NCBI RefSeq assembly: GCF_046480435.1
Contig: NZ_PKGC01000013.1
Length of the DNA: 64,000 nt
Origin: Limnospira platensis
GTDB lineage: Bacteria; Cyanobacteriota; Cyanobacteriia; Cyanobacteriales; Microcoleaceae
Reading direction: 5' to 3' (one strand)
Under the pieces are notes generated by a model. It worked only from the letters and a program-made list of their open reading frames with translations. It searched no databases and was not told the origin of the DNA. The position numbers and the translations under genes are program-made. Positions 52,895 to 61,953 of the stretch are shown here, piece by piece (the stretch's first letter is position 1; each line of letters starts with the position of its first letter).

Positions 52895-54766
52895 CTAAAA
52901 TTGCCACAGCATTAAAATCAACAACACGGCTATACCAGTGGCTATGGTGAAGACATAAAACTGTGATTGTCCAGAAATACTATATTTAAGTCCTTCACCG
53001 CTAAAGAGGGTGGCTAAACCTAAGCCGTTGACAAACCCATCGATAATATAGCGATCGATCCAATAACTGATGGCGGAGATACGATTAACCAAAAATACAA
53101 CGGTCAGATCGTAAAGGCGATCGATATAGAAATCGTAAGCCAGTAAATCCTGTATGGGTTGGTAGGGGAATTTATAGGGCTCTCTCTTCTGTGGGTATAC
53201 ATAAATACTGCTACCTACAACCACCCCTAATACACTTGAGACCAACAACAGGGGTAAAGCGATGAGGTTAATTACTTCTTGGACTCCAGAGGCGGGCGCT
53301 TCTACGAAGGTGCTTGACCAACTTAGCAATAGTTGCCAGGTTTGTAGCATCATGGGCACTAACAGAGTGACAATGGTCATGGAAACCATTGGTAAAGCCA
53401 TAGGCCACAGGACTTCTGGGGCGCGTCGGGTTTTCGGTTGCGACTGACCAGCAAAGACTAAGCCGAAAATTCTGGTTAATCCTAGGGTGGTGAGGAAGTT
53501 CACCAGCAACAACAAAATCAGTAACCAAGGTGGTACTGTCCAGAAGCCACTTACCCACCTTCGGAAAGTCCAGAACATTCCTAAAGGTAATCCGGCTACC
53601 ATTCCTGATGCACCGACAATAAAGGCAGTGGTAGTGGCAGGCATTTTAGACCATAATCCCCCCATTTCGGTCATGTCTTGGGTGTTGGTGGTCAAAATTA
53701 CTGAACCTGCACTCATGAATAACAGACATTTGGCGATCGCATGGGTGAACAGCAACAATAGGGCTATATCCACATGGCTTTGACCTACCGCTACAAAGAC
53801 TAAACCCAAATAGGCGCTGGTCGTGTGGGAAAGGGCGCGTTTGATATCAATTTGGGCGATCGCCACCAAAGAAGCCCCAATAGCCGTTACTGTTCCCAAA
53901 ACAATTAAAGTATCCGACACCACCGGAGACAGGGCGAGAATTGGTTGCAGTTTAATCAGAACATAAGCCCCCGCCGCCACCACTACCGAATTTCGCAGCA
54001 AAGAAGCCGGGTTTGGGCCTTCCATAGCCTCATCAAGCCATAGGTGTAGGGGAAATTGGGCGCATTTGCCAATAGGCCCAGAAATCAGGGCTAATCCTAA
54101 TAAAGTCGCCGTAAGCGGTGGTAAATTGTGGGTTTCTGACCAGAGTTCTAAATCCGAGAAGTTTAAACTACCGGCGATCGTGCCGATATAAACCACCCCC
54201 ATTAACAACAATACATCTCCCACTCGTTTAGTTAAAAACGCATCTCGCGCCGCCGTGACTACCAGGGGTTGAGCATACCAAAAACCCACCAGTAGATAGG
54301 TTGAGAGAGTCAGCAATTCCAGCAAAATATAACTAAGTAGCAGCGAGTCACTCAAAGCCAAACCACTCACTGCCGCCTCAAAAAAGCCCATCAAACCAAA
54401 AAACCGAGCCGTCGCCCAGTCTTTTTCCATGTACCCCAAGGCATAAACCTGAGCCACTAGACTGATACCTGTGACCAGTTCCACGGCTCCTAGGCTTACG
54501 GGAGAAACATCTAGGACAAAAGATAAGTCTAATCCCGCAGCTTGTAACCATGCAATGTGAATTTGTTGACCCGGCATTGACCAGATAGATCGGTAAATTA
54601 CCGCACCGTGGATAAAACCCACTAAAGTCATCAATATATTAAAGTAGGCTGCTGGTCTTGGCCCTGTGCGTCGGACTAACCCCGTTGACCAAGGAAGGGT
54701 CAACACTGCCCCCATGAGACCATATATGGGTATCCACCAACTAGCTTGTAGGAGGAACTGAATCAT
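52895..54766 (-). CDS. ndhF: NAD(P)H-quinone oxidoreductase subunit 5, NdhF (probably NdhF4)
   Basis: 623 residues with more than a dozen membrane helices. The NuoL-type core is visible: SYILLELLTLSTYLLVGFWYAQPLVVTAARDAFLTKRVGDVLLLMG, GKCAQFPLHLWLDEAMEGPNPASLLRNSVVVAAGAYVL, and FTHAIAKCLLFMSAGSVI. HLWLDEAMEGPNPAS lacks the PTPVSA form of respiratory NdhF, as is usual in CO2-uptake variants. First gene of ndhF-ndhD-cupB, divergent from the ccm operon. Confidence 0.9.
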   Translation of the reverse strand: MIQFLLQASWWIPIYGLMGAVLTLPWSTGLVRRTGPRPAAYFNILMTLVGFIHGAVIYRSIWSMPGQQIHIAWLQAAGLDLSFVLDVSPVSLGAVELVTGISLVAQVYALGYMEKDWATARFFGLMGFFEAAVSGLALSDSLLLSYILLELLTLSTYLLVGFWYAQPLVVTAARDAFLTKRVGDVLLLMGVVYIGTIAGSLNFSDLELWSETHNLPPLTATLLGLALISGPIGKCAQFPLHLWLDEAMEGPNPASLLRNSVVVAAGAYVLIKLQPILALSPVVSDTLIVLGTVTAIGASLVAIAQIDIKRALSHTTSAYLGLVFVAVGQSHVDIALLLLFTHAIAKCLLFMSAGSVILTTNTQDMTEMGGLWSKMPATTTAFIVGASGMVAGLPLGMFWTFRRWVSGFWTVPPWLLILLLLVNFLTTLGLTRIFGLVFAGQSQPKTRRAPEVLWPMALPMVSMTIVTLLVPMMLQTWQLLLSWSSTFVEAPASGVQEVINLIALPLLLVSSVLGVVVGSSIYVYPQKREPYKFPYQPIQDLLAYDFYIDRLYDLTVVFLVNRISAISYWIDRYIIDGFVNGLGLATLFSGEGLKYSISGQSQFYVFTIATGIAVLLILMLWQF

Positions 54767-55201
54767 TTAACTTACATAAAGAAATATTAACCCTCAGATT
54801 AATATATCAGAATTTCCGTCCTAAACAGAGCTAATCGTCAAATTCATCCCCAATAACCAGCCATTTCTAGTCAAATTACCTAGGGTCTGCCTTTGGGATA
54901 TAGCACAACTTGTTACAAAAGTCAATATAAATCGGCATTTTTGTCTCCAAATATTAACTTTGTTTAAAAAACCTTAATTTCTATTAACAATCAATAAAAA
55001 TAATCTCGAACATGAGAAATTATAATCCAGATTAATATTGTCAAAGAAGCCACAATTCTCGTATTCTTATAATTTGAGGGAGGTTGAAAAATTTTTCCGC
55101 ATACACAAAAAGAATCATTAGTCTTTGTGGTCATGGGACTCAGTTAGCAAGAGATTTGCCCAGTTGAGTTCAGTCTGTCCGTAATTAGGAGTAGTTGTAA
55201 G
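54767..55201. other. Divergent control region between ndhF and ccmK
   Basis: 435 AT-rich bases with no gene. Facing ccmK is a TATAAT (55068-55073) with no -35 at the right distance; TTGTCA (55038-55043) is 24 nt away, suggesting an activated promoter. Around 54957-54993 are several ATTAA/TTAAT half-sites that could bind a LysR-type regulator, but no clear consensus is seen. GTTGT... no strong Shine-Dalgarno precedes ccmK. Confidence 0.4.
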
Positions 55202-55513
55202 ATGTCCATCGCTGTTGGAATGATTGAAACCATAGGCTTTCCGGCTGTTGTAGAAGCAGCCGACTCCATGGTAAAAGCCGCGCGCGTTACTTTAGTCGGA
55301 TATGAGAAAATTGGCAGCGGTCGTGTGACCGTGATTGTCCGAGGAGATGTCTCCGAGGTACAAGCATCAGTTTCCGCTGGCATTGAGTCAGTCAAACGGG
55401 TGAATGGTGGAGAAGTATCATCAACCCACATCATTGCTCGTCCCCATGAAAATCTAGAGTACGTTCTACCAATTCGTTACACCGATGCGGTCGAACAGTT
55501 CCGGTCCTACTAG
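55202..55513 (+). CDS. ccmK: Carboxysome shell protein CcmK (first copy)
   Basis: 103 residues, a single BMC domain that forms hexamers tiling the carboxysome facets. The N-terminal MSIAVGMIETIGFPAVVEAADSMVKAARV and the pore motif KIGSGR are standard. It differs from the next gene at few positions and has a short C-terminus (VEQFRSY). First gene of ccmKKLMNO. Confidence 0.97.
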   Translation: MSIAVGMIETIGFPAVVEAADSMVKAARVTLVGYEKIGSGRVTVIVRGDVSEVQASVSAGIESVKRVNGGEVSSTHIIARPHENLEYVLPIRYTDAVEQFRSY

Positions 55514-55565
55514 ACGTAATGGGGCAAGCGTTAACCCCCTCACCCGATCGCCGAAAAAGTCGTAC

Positions 55566-55628
55566 AGACAAGGCCAATCTTGTCTCTAAGTTCTGAAAAC
55601 TCCCTCCCTGAAAATTAGGATCAGGGAG
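55566..55628 (+). promoter_or_regulatory. Two hairpins between the ccmK genes
   Basis: AGACAAG (55566-55572) pairs with CTTGTCT (55579-55585), loop GCCAAT. CTCCCTGA (55604-55611) pairs with TCAGGGAG (55621-55628), loop 9 nt. Neither has a long T-run. They may protect the upstream mRNA or partly terminate, setting the ratio of the two shell proteins. Confidence 0.6.
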
Positions 55629-55736
55629 TTGATAGCTTGTCTGAGAAGCCATCAGAGCCGAACCGAGTAGAAACCAGTGTTCTGTGCGACATCTAGGCGT
55701 GGTAATCAAATCGAGGTTCAGGAGTCAAAACATACT

Positions 55737-56078
55737 ATGGCCATTGCAGTTGGCATGATAGAAACCCTGGGTTTTCCAGCGGTAGTAGAGGCAGCCGATT
55801 CCATGGTAAAAGCTGCCCGCGTAACCTTAGTAGGCTACGAAAAAATCGGTAGCGGTCGTGTCACCGTCATTGTTCGCGGAGATGTGTCAGAAGTTCAGGC
55901 TTCTGTCTCCGCCGGAACCGAGTCGGTGCGACGGGTAAATGGTGGGTTAGTTCTTTCCACCCATATTATTGCCCGTCCCCATGAAAACCTAGAATATGTC
56001 CTACCAATTCGTTACACCGAAGCGGTAGAACAATTCCGTGAAAGCGTCGCCGGGATACGTCCTCTTAACCGTCCGTAG
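55737..56078 (+). CDS. ccmK: Carboxysome shell protein CcmK (second copy)
   Basis: 113 residues from the ATG at 55737 (MAIAVGMIETLG); the open frame upstream to 55677 is not CcmK sequence. It is nearly identical to the first copy through the BMC domain and pore (KIGSGR). A longer C-terminus ends ESVAGIRPLNRP. The pair probably corresponds to CcmK1 and CcmK2, but I cannot say which is which. Confidence 0.97.
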   Translation: MAIAVGMIETLGFPAVVEAADSMVKAARVTLVGYEKIGSGRVTVIVRGDVSEVQASVSAGTESVRRVNGGLVLSTHIIARPHENLEYVLPIRYTEAVEQFRESVAGIRPLNRP

Positions 56079-56245
56079 GTTAACTCCAATGACCCCTAGG
56101 GGTATGTAGTTCAACCACAGCCAAGCCCGAACCGACTGCATAGTTCGCCCGTAGTAGGTCAATCTACCAATTGACTCCATCTATTTTCCGGCTCAGTCGG
56201 GGGGAAAAATGTTCCTGCCGTACAGTTCCTCAACATCAAATTAAG

Positions 56246-56554
56246 ATGCAAATTGCCAGAGTTATTGGCACAGTTGTTAGTACCCAGAAGGAACCCAGTC
56301 TCCGAGGTTCCAAGTTTTTGCTATTGCAACTCTTAGATGAACAGGGAGAGCCAACATCAAGATATGAAGTGGCGTGCGACTATGTGGGTGCGGGTTTTAG
56401 TGAGTGGGTTCTGGTTAGTCTCGGAAGTGCGGCTCGCCAAATTCCTGGCAGTGAAAACCGACCCAGTGATGCAGCCGTAATCGCCATTATTGACACCGTT
56501 AGCACTGCTAATGGCCAGATTTACAGTCAAAAACAGCAGAACCGTTTAGGTTGA
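56246..56554 (+). CDS. ccmL: Carboxysome vertex protein CcmL
   Basis: 102 residues starting MQIARVIGTVVSTQKEPSL at 56246. The in-frame start at 56171 adds 25 residues not found in CcmL. It forms pentamers that close the icosahedral vertices. LRGSKFLLLQLLD, CDYVGAGFSEWVLVSLGSAAR and DAAVIAIIDTV are family features. It lies between ccmK and ccmM. Confidence 0.96.
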   Translation: MQIARVIGTVVSTQKEPSLRGSKFLLLQLLDEQGEPTSRYEVACDYVGAGFSEWVLVSLGSAARQIPGSENRPSDAAVIAIIDTVSTANGQIYSQKQQNRLG

Positions 56555-56657
56555 GCAACAGATCTGGGTTAACCCCAAAGCCTGGGATAATTCATCAATT
56601 CTCCCTACCACCACCAAAAGTCAACCCTATAAAAAGTTAGTTAGGAGAAATTCAGTT

Positions 56658-58298
56658 ATGGCAGTTAAAGGCCATGCGGCTCCTCCCACACCCTGGTCTA
56701 AAAACCTGGCGGAGCCCAAAATTGACCCCACAGCTTACGTTCATTCCTTCTCGAATATCATCGGTGATGTTCGCATCGGCGCTCATGTCCTGGTCGCCCC
56801 GGGAACCTCTATCCGCGCTGACGAAGGATTCCCCTTTTATATTGGCGATGAGTCCAATATTCAAGATGGCGTTGTTATTCACGGCTTAGATGAAGGCAAA
56901 GTCAAAGGAGATGATGGTCAATCCTACTCCGTTTGGATTGGTAAAAATTCCTCAATCACCCATTTGTCTCTGATTCATGGTCCGGCTTATGTCGGGGACA
57001 ATTGCTTTATTGGTTTCCGCTCTACTGTATTCAATGCCAGAGTCGGAAATGGTTGTATTGTCATGATGCACGCCCTCATCCAAGATGTGGAAATTCCCCC
57101 CGGAAAATATGTTCCCTCGGGAGCAATTATCACTAACCAACAACAAGCCGATCGCTTACCGAGCGTAACAGATACTGATATCAAATTCTCAACCCATGTG
57201 GTGGGAGTTAACCAAGCATTAGCAGCAGGTTATCAGTGTTCAGAAAACCTCGCCTGCATCAGTCCCCTACGAAATGAAACTAAGGGAAGCAGCAGTAATG
57301 GTGGCCGCGCTAGATCTGGCTCCCATAGCAACCTAGGCGCAAGACCTATTCCCCCAGAAACGGTACAAACCATCAGCCAACTTCTAGCCCAAGGCTATAA
57401 AATTGGTACCGAACACGCCGACGCACGTCGCTTCCGCACAGGTTCTTGGCGCAGTTGCGCTCCCATTGACTCCCGCAACACCAGCGAAGTTGTATCAGCC
57501 TTAGCCGCCTGTCTGCAAGACCATCAAGGCGAATATGTCCGCCTGTTGGGAATTGATAGCAAAGCCAAGCGCCGGGTACTTGAAGAAATTATCCAACGTC
57601 CTGATGGTCCTGTCGCTAGTAAGTCCTCTAACGCTCAGGTCTCCAATGCCACAGCTTCTACAGCCAGCCCCTCCAGAACTACTGCTACTGGTAGTTCCGA
57701 CTTGGCACAAAAGGTTTCCCAAATCCTGAACCAAGGCTATAAAATTGGCACGGAATACGCCGACGCGCGTCGCTTCCGCACGGGTTCCTGGCGTAGTGGT
57801 CCCCAAATTGACAGCTCCAGTGCTTCGGCTGTTCTCAGTCAATTAGATGCCTTCATGAACGAGCATACAGGGGAATATGTCCGCTTAATTGGCATTGACC
57901 AAAAAGCTAAACGGCGGGCGGTTGAAGAGATTATCCAACGACCTGACGGTAGGGTTTCTGCTACCCCTAGTCCTAGCGCGGCTTCCCCTGCGCCCTCTAG
58001 TCGTTCAGCTCAATCATCCTACTCATCTGCTAATAGTAGTTTGACTTCTGAAACTATTGAGCAAGTTAAAAACCTCCTGGCTCAGGGTTATAAAATTGGC
58101 ACGGAACACGCTGATAAGCGTCGCTTCCGCACGGGGTCCTGGCGTAGCTGTACCCCCATCGACTCTAATAATCAACGGGAGGTTATGGCAGCCCTAGAAG
58201 GCTGTATGCAGGAACATAGCGGTGAGTATGTTCGCTTGATTGGTATTGATGCTCAAGCCAAGCGTCGGGTTCTTGAGGAAATTATCCAACGACCTTAA
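56658..58298 (+). CDS. ccmM: Carboxysome organiser CcmM with gamma-carbonic anhydrase domain and three SSUL repeats
   Basis: 546 residues. Residues 1-200 form a left-handed beta-helix gamma-CA with zinc ligands at His75, His102 and His107. Cys194 and Cys200 form the pair that in Thermosynechococcus CcmM must be oxidised for activity. Three RbcS-like SSUL modules follow (about 233-315, 347-430, 464-546), each with YKIGTE-ADxRRFRTGSWRS and GEYVRL(L/I)GID, joined by Ser/Ala/Pro linkers. SSUL1 and SSUL3 have a Cys pair (267/285 and 498/516); SSUL2 has Gly and Phe there. It condenses Rubisco and links it to the shell. AGGAG precedes the ATG. Confidence 0.97.
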   Translation: MAVKGHAAPPTPWSKNLAEPKIDPTAYVHSFSNIIGDVRIGAHVLVAPGTSIRADEGFPFYIGDESNIQDGVVIHGLDEGKVKGDDGQSYSVWIGKNSSITHLSLIHGPAYVGDNCFIGFRSTVFNARVGNGCIVMMHALIQDVEIPPGKYVPSGAIITNQQQADRLPSVTDTDIKFSTHVVGVNQALAAGYQCSENLACISPLRNETKGSSSNGGRARSGSHSNLGARPIPPETVQTISQLLAQGYKIGTEHADARRFRTGSWRSCAPIDSRNTSEVVSALAACLQDHQGEYVRLLGIDSKAKRRVLEEIIQRPDGPVASKSSNAQVSNATASTASPSRTTATGSSDLAQKVSQILNQGYKIGTEYADARRFRTGSWRSGPQIDSSSASAVLSQLDAFMNEHTGEYVRLIGIDQKAKRRAVEEIIQRPDGRVSATPSPSAASPAPSSRSAQSSYSSANSSLTSETIEQVKNLLAQGYKIGTEHADKRRFRTGSWRSCTPIDSNNQREVMAALEGCMQEHSGEYVRLIGIDAQAKRRVLEEIIQRP

Positions 58299-58345
58299 TT
58301 AACTCTCTCGAAAATCCCTGTTTACTTTTCAGAGGTTCAAGCCGA

Positions 58346-58927
58346 ATGTGTATGTCGCCACCCCATCACCCGGATTATGCTTACTATGTGAGTGGCGATG
58401 TCACCATTGACCCCAGTGTAGCCATCGCCCCAGGAGTGGTGATTACCGCCGCTCCTGATAGCCAAATTGCGATCGCTCCTGGGGTCTGTATTGGTATGGG
58501 GACTATTATTCATGCTGATCAGGGTATCCTAGAAATAGATAAGGGTGTCTGTATTGGTACTACTGTACTCATAGTCGGTGCTGGAAAAATTGGGGCTCTG
58601 GCTTGTATTGGTTCAGAGTCAACTTTGATTAATTCTGATATCCCATCTCAGCACGTTGTAGCTTCCGGTTCATTAATTGGTGATCAATCTCGTCAGGTCA
58701 ATTTTTCTGCTACTGAGGTTGATTTCATCCCTCAACCGGAACCGGAACCCCAACCGGAACCGGAACCCCAACCGGAACCGGAACCCCAACCAGAAGCAGA
58801 ACCCCAACCAGAACCCCAACCGGAACCAGAACCCTCAATTCGTCGTAGTCCGCAGGTCTACGGACAAACTCAAATCAATGAGTTGTTAAAGACTTTGCTC
58901 CCCCATAGAAAACCCCCTAATTTTTGA
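58346..58927 (+). CDS. ccmN: Carboxysome assembly protein CcmN
   Basis: 193 residues. The N-terminal part is a bacterial hexapeptide-repeat beta-helix (VAIAPGVVI, IAIAPGVCIGMGTIIHA, VCIGTTVLI) that binds CcmM. A linker rich in Pro-Glu-Pro-Gln (about 130-163, encoded by a short tandem repeat at 58734-58832) follows. The C-terminal encapsulation peptide VYGQTQINELLKTLLPHR binds the CcmK shell. The linker is unusually regular and acidic. Confidence 0.95.
   Translation: MCMSPPHHPDYAYYVSGDVTIDPSVAIAPGVVITAAPDSQIAIAPGVCIGMGTIIHADQGILEIDKGVCIGTTVLIVGAGKIGALACIGSESTLINSDIPSQHVVASGSLIGDQSRQVNFSATEVDFIPQPEPEPQPEPEPQPEPEPQPEAEPQPEPQPEPEPSIRRSPQVYGQTQINELLKTLLPHRKPPNF
58734..58832 (+). repeat. Short tandem repeat in ccmN (Pro-Glu/Pro-Gln codons)
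   Basis: Units of CCGGAACCGGAACCCCAA and variants (18 bp) repeat over about 100 bp, degenerating to CCAGAA towards the 3' side. They encode PEPEPQ. Confidence 0.9.
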
Positions 58928-59013
58928 GAGAAACCGGGGTTGATGAACAGGAAAGTCCGCAGATTAATCGGTCGGGATTCTCCATTCTTCTCTCTAGCAG
59001 GTAAAATACAGTC

Positions 59014-59814
59014 ATGGATGAACACTTGCAAACCTCATTTCCCCAAAGGCGCAATACTGAGCCAGAATTTAAAGATACTGCTTTGGGGTTAATCTCCACC
59101 CGCAGTTTTCCAGCAATAGTCGGCACTGCTGATATGATGCTGAAATCTGCAGGTGTTCACCTGGTTGGGTATGAAAAAATCGGTAGTGGCTACTGTAGCG
59201 CTATTGTGCGCGGTCGTATTGCGGATGTCCGTCTAGCTATTGAAACTGGGGTTGATACTGCTAAACAGTTCAATCAGTTTGTTTCTTCCCTAGTCATTGC
59301 TAGACCTCTCCCCAACTTAGAGTATGTGCTACCTATTGGGTCTCGTCTCTCCCAATTAGCAGCCAGTGGCGGTCACTCTCGCCTCAGTAATAAAGCCATA
59401 GGTTTATTGGAAACGAGGGGATTTCCTGCTATGGTCGGCGCGGCTGATGCTATGCTGAAGGCGGGAGATGTTTATTTCGCTTCCTACGAAATTATTGGGG
59501 CGGGATTATGTACTGCTATTATTAGGGGTTCGGTTGCTGATGTAGCAGTGGCTTTAGAAGCGGGAATGTATGAGGCTGAACGCATTGGCGAATTAAATGC
59601 AGTGATGGTCATCCCTCGTCCCCTTGATGAACTTGAACAAACTTTACCTCTGGCTAGTTGTTGGATTGAGAAGGTCAAACCTTTACAGTTACCTATTAAT
59701 GTTAAACAAACTGAAAAAGAAGTGGTAAAACTTCCCGAACTCAAACAATTATCTGTTGATGCTTTACCTTTGGATAATCAAACTTCGGATTCTTCCATGG
59801 AGTCCTGGGATTAA
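59014..59814 (+). CDS. ccmO: Carboxysome shell protein CcmO (tandem BMC)
   Basis: 266 residues. Two BMC domains: first about 24-107 (ALGLISTRSFPAIVGTADMMLKSAGV, pore KIGSGY), second about 125-205 (AIGLLETRGFPAMVGAADAMLKAGDV, pore IIGAGL). A 60-residue tail follows. CcmO forms pseudohexameric trimers at facet edges. Last gene of the ccm operon, 86 nt after ccmN. Confidence 0.96.
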   Translation: MDEHLQTSFPQRRNTEPEFKDTALGLISTRSFPAIVGTADMMLKSAGVHLVGYEKIGSGYCSAIVRGRIADVRLAIETGVDTAKQFNQFVSSLVIARPLPNLEYVLPIGSRLSQLAASGGHSRLSNKAIGLLETRGFPAMVGAADAMLKAGDVYFASYEIIGAGLCTAIIRGSVADVAVALEAGMYEAERIGELNAVMVIPRPLDELEQTLPLASCWIEKVKPLQLPINVKQTEKEVVKLPELKQLSVDALPLDNQTSDSSMESWD

Positions 59815-59943
59815 AATATTCTTGATTCTTAACCCGCATTCTCAACCCGCCTTGACATGATAATTGACATCAAATTATGATGCTCCTCAAGGTAGAGACT
59901 AAAAACTAATTACCCCCCACGGGTGATGATTATATCACTATAC

Positions 59944-59974
59944 AAAAAAAAGAGCAACCCGTTAGGATTGCCCT
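59944..59974 (-). terminator. Rho-independent terminator of the 60015 gene
   Basis: On minus AGGGCAATCC pairs with GGGTTGCTCT around TAAC, followed by a run of T. It lies 40 nt past the stop of the small minus-strand gene. Confidence 0.92.
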
Positions 59975-60014
59975 CAAGAAGAGAGTCTAAAAGCTATTGG
60001 TGACTGAAGAGAAT

Positions 60015-60242
60015 TTAGTTAGAAAAATTCTGGCTGCGGTAAGCATCCATGCTGTAAGCAGGAACCCGCTGGCTATAGTCTACTGGTACACCTGTCAACG
60101 CCAGAGAAAGACGGTCAAAGGAATCAGAGTTCCAGTTTCTCATGTGAATGGGTTTAGACTGTTCACCACGAAAATAAGCCATAGTTCCAATTACCGAAAC
60201 AGCCAGCCAACCACTGATAAATAAAGCTGCTAAAATAACCAT
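60015..60242 (-). CDS. Small single-helix membrane protein, conserved cyanobacterial type
   Basis: 75 residues. A membrane helix (VILAALFISGWLAVSVIGTMAYF) is followed by a conserved-looking stromal tail: RGEQSKPIHMRNWNSDSFDRL and VDYSQRVPAYSMDAY. GGAG is 9 nt before the ATG and a perfect terminator follows. The pattern reminds me of small thylakoid proteins in cyanobacteria, but I cannot assign a name. It is convergent with ccmO and divergent from murD. Confidence 0.75.
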   Translation of the reverse strand: MVILAALFISGWLAVSVIGTMAYFRGEQSKPIHMRNWNSDSFDRLSLALTGVPVDYSQRVPAYSMDAYRSQNFSN

Positions 60243-60378
60243 TTTTTATGCTCCAATAATTGCGTCAGGATTACTACCAAGAAAGTTTCACGAAAGTTAG
60301 TGGGAACGTCTTGGGGCAATTCCGTTTGTTAATCTATGTTAACCAATGTAACGTTTTTGTTACAAAGTGTCAAGTTAC

Positions 60379-60406
60379 TTGACAAAATAATTTTTTGTGA
60401 TATAAT
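60379..60406 (+). promoter_or_regulatory. murD: Consensus SigA promoter of murD
   Basis: TTGACA (60379-60384), 16-nt spacer, TATAAT (60401-60406), both perfect. Transcription should start near 60413, giving a leader of about 100 nt. Confidence 0.85.
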
Positions 60407-60514
60407 CCAATGCCAAAAATATTAGGAACCAGATCAACTCCCCTAAGCTGACCTAAAATCAGCGTCTTCTGATAGAATCAAAAATGCTCAATCAAGGTGC
60501 AGGGTAAGGATATA

Positions 60515-61953
60515 ATGCCCAACGCTCATATTATTGGTCTGGGAAAATCAGGAAATGCTACGGCGCGCCTGTTAAAGGTTCAGGGATGGCAGGTAACTGT
60601 TAGCGATCGCAACACCTCAGAATCGCTACAGCAACAGTGTCAGACCCTGATTGAGGAAGGAATTACAGTTAATTTGGGGCAGAATTTCGACCCGGACACG
60701 GCACCAGATTTGGTAGTGGTTAGTCCGGGGGTTCCCTGGGATTTGCCAGCATTAGAAACGGCCCGCAGTCTAGGTATAGAAACTATCGGGGAAATGGAAC
60801 TGGCTTGGCGAAATCTCCAGGATATCCCTTGGGTGGGAATTACGGGGACTAACGGTAAAACTACTACAACGGCGCTGATTGCTAAAATATTTGAAGTGGC
60901 GGGAAGTGCAGCCCCTGCCTGTGGAAATATTGGTAATGCTGCCTGTGAGTTGGCGCTGCANNNNNNNNNNNNNNNNNNNNNNNNNNNNNNNNNNNNNNNN
61001 NNNNNNNNNNNNNNNNNNNNNNNNNNNNNNNNNNNCAACAACAAAATTCCTCGACACCCTTAGATTGGGTCATTGCTGAAATTAGCAGTTTTCAGATTGA
61101 GTCATCATCAACCCTGGCTCCTAAAATCGGTATCTGGACTACTTTTACCCCGGATCATCTTAACCGCCATTACACGCTAGATAATTATTTTCGGATTAAA
61201 GGGCGTTTAATGGAACGTTCCCAGGTGCAGGTCTTTAATGGTGATGATGCTTATCTCCGGCGAGCAGCACCGGAACTCTGGCCACAAGCTGTCTGGACTA
61301 GCGTTAATGGTGCTGAGGAATTATTGGGCGATCGCGTTATGGGTGTATATATTCAAGAAAACTGGGTCTACCAAAACGGAGAGGCGATCGCACCGGTTGA
61401 CTCCCTTAAAATGGTGGGAGACCATAATCGCCAAAACCTACTTATGGCTGTAGCGGCAGCCCGAATAGCGGGAATTGACAAGGAAGCAATTGCTCACGCT
61501 ATTTCTATTTTTCCTGGAGTTCCTCACCGCCTGGAAGAGGTTAGCGCCTGGATGGGAATTCGCTGGATTAATGATAGCAAGGCTACTAATTATGATGCGG
61601 CTCAGGTCGGATTGGCGGCAGTTGAGCCACCTGTGATTTTAATTGCTGGTGGAGAAGCTAAAGCTGGTGATGATACCGACTGGATTAATACTATTCATCA
61701 AAAAGCTGCTGCGGTTTTATTAATCGGAAGCGCCGCCTCGGCTTTTGCTGAAAGGTTACAGGAAACTCACTATCAAAATGTCGAGATTGTCGAAACTCTC
61801 GAAAATGCTATCCCGCGCGCTGCCCAATTGGCTAGTGTGTTGCAAGCTAAGGCTGTTTTGCTCTCCCCGGCCTGTGCTAGTTTTGACCAGTATCGCAGTT
61901 TTGAACATCGTGGCGATCGCTTTCGGGAGTTATGTTGGGAATTGATGGGGTAG
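60515..61953 (+). CDS. murD: UDP-N-acetylmuramoylalanine-D-glutamate ligase (interrupted by an assembly gap)
   Basis: Adds D-Glu to UDP-MurNAc-L-Ala in peptidoglycan synthesis. The start is the ATG at 60515 with AAGGA upstream. N-terminal HIIGLGKSGNATARLL, the ATP loop GITGTNGKTTTTAL, AEISSFQIESS after the gap, INDSKATNYDAA, and LLSPACASFDQYRSFEHRGDRF at the C-terminus are all MurD. Frames on either side of the 75-N run differ, so the gap size is inexact and no real frameshift need exist. The stop codon touches a dispersed repeat. Confidence 0.95.
60961..61035. other. Assembly gap inside murD
   Basis: A run of 75 N. Flanking frames do not agree, so the length is not exact. Confidence 1.

Noticed and set aside
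53262..53783. Several plus-strand ORFs opposite ndhF
   Set aside because: They are shadows of a long membrane-protein gene and carry no independent features.
60515..61953. Frameshifted murD pseudogene
   Set aside because: Same reason: the frame changes across 75 N and both halves carry intact MurD motifs.
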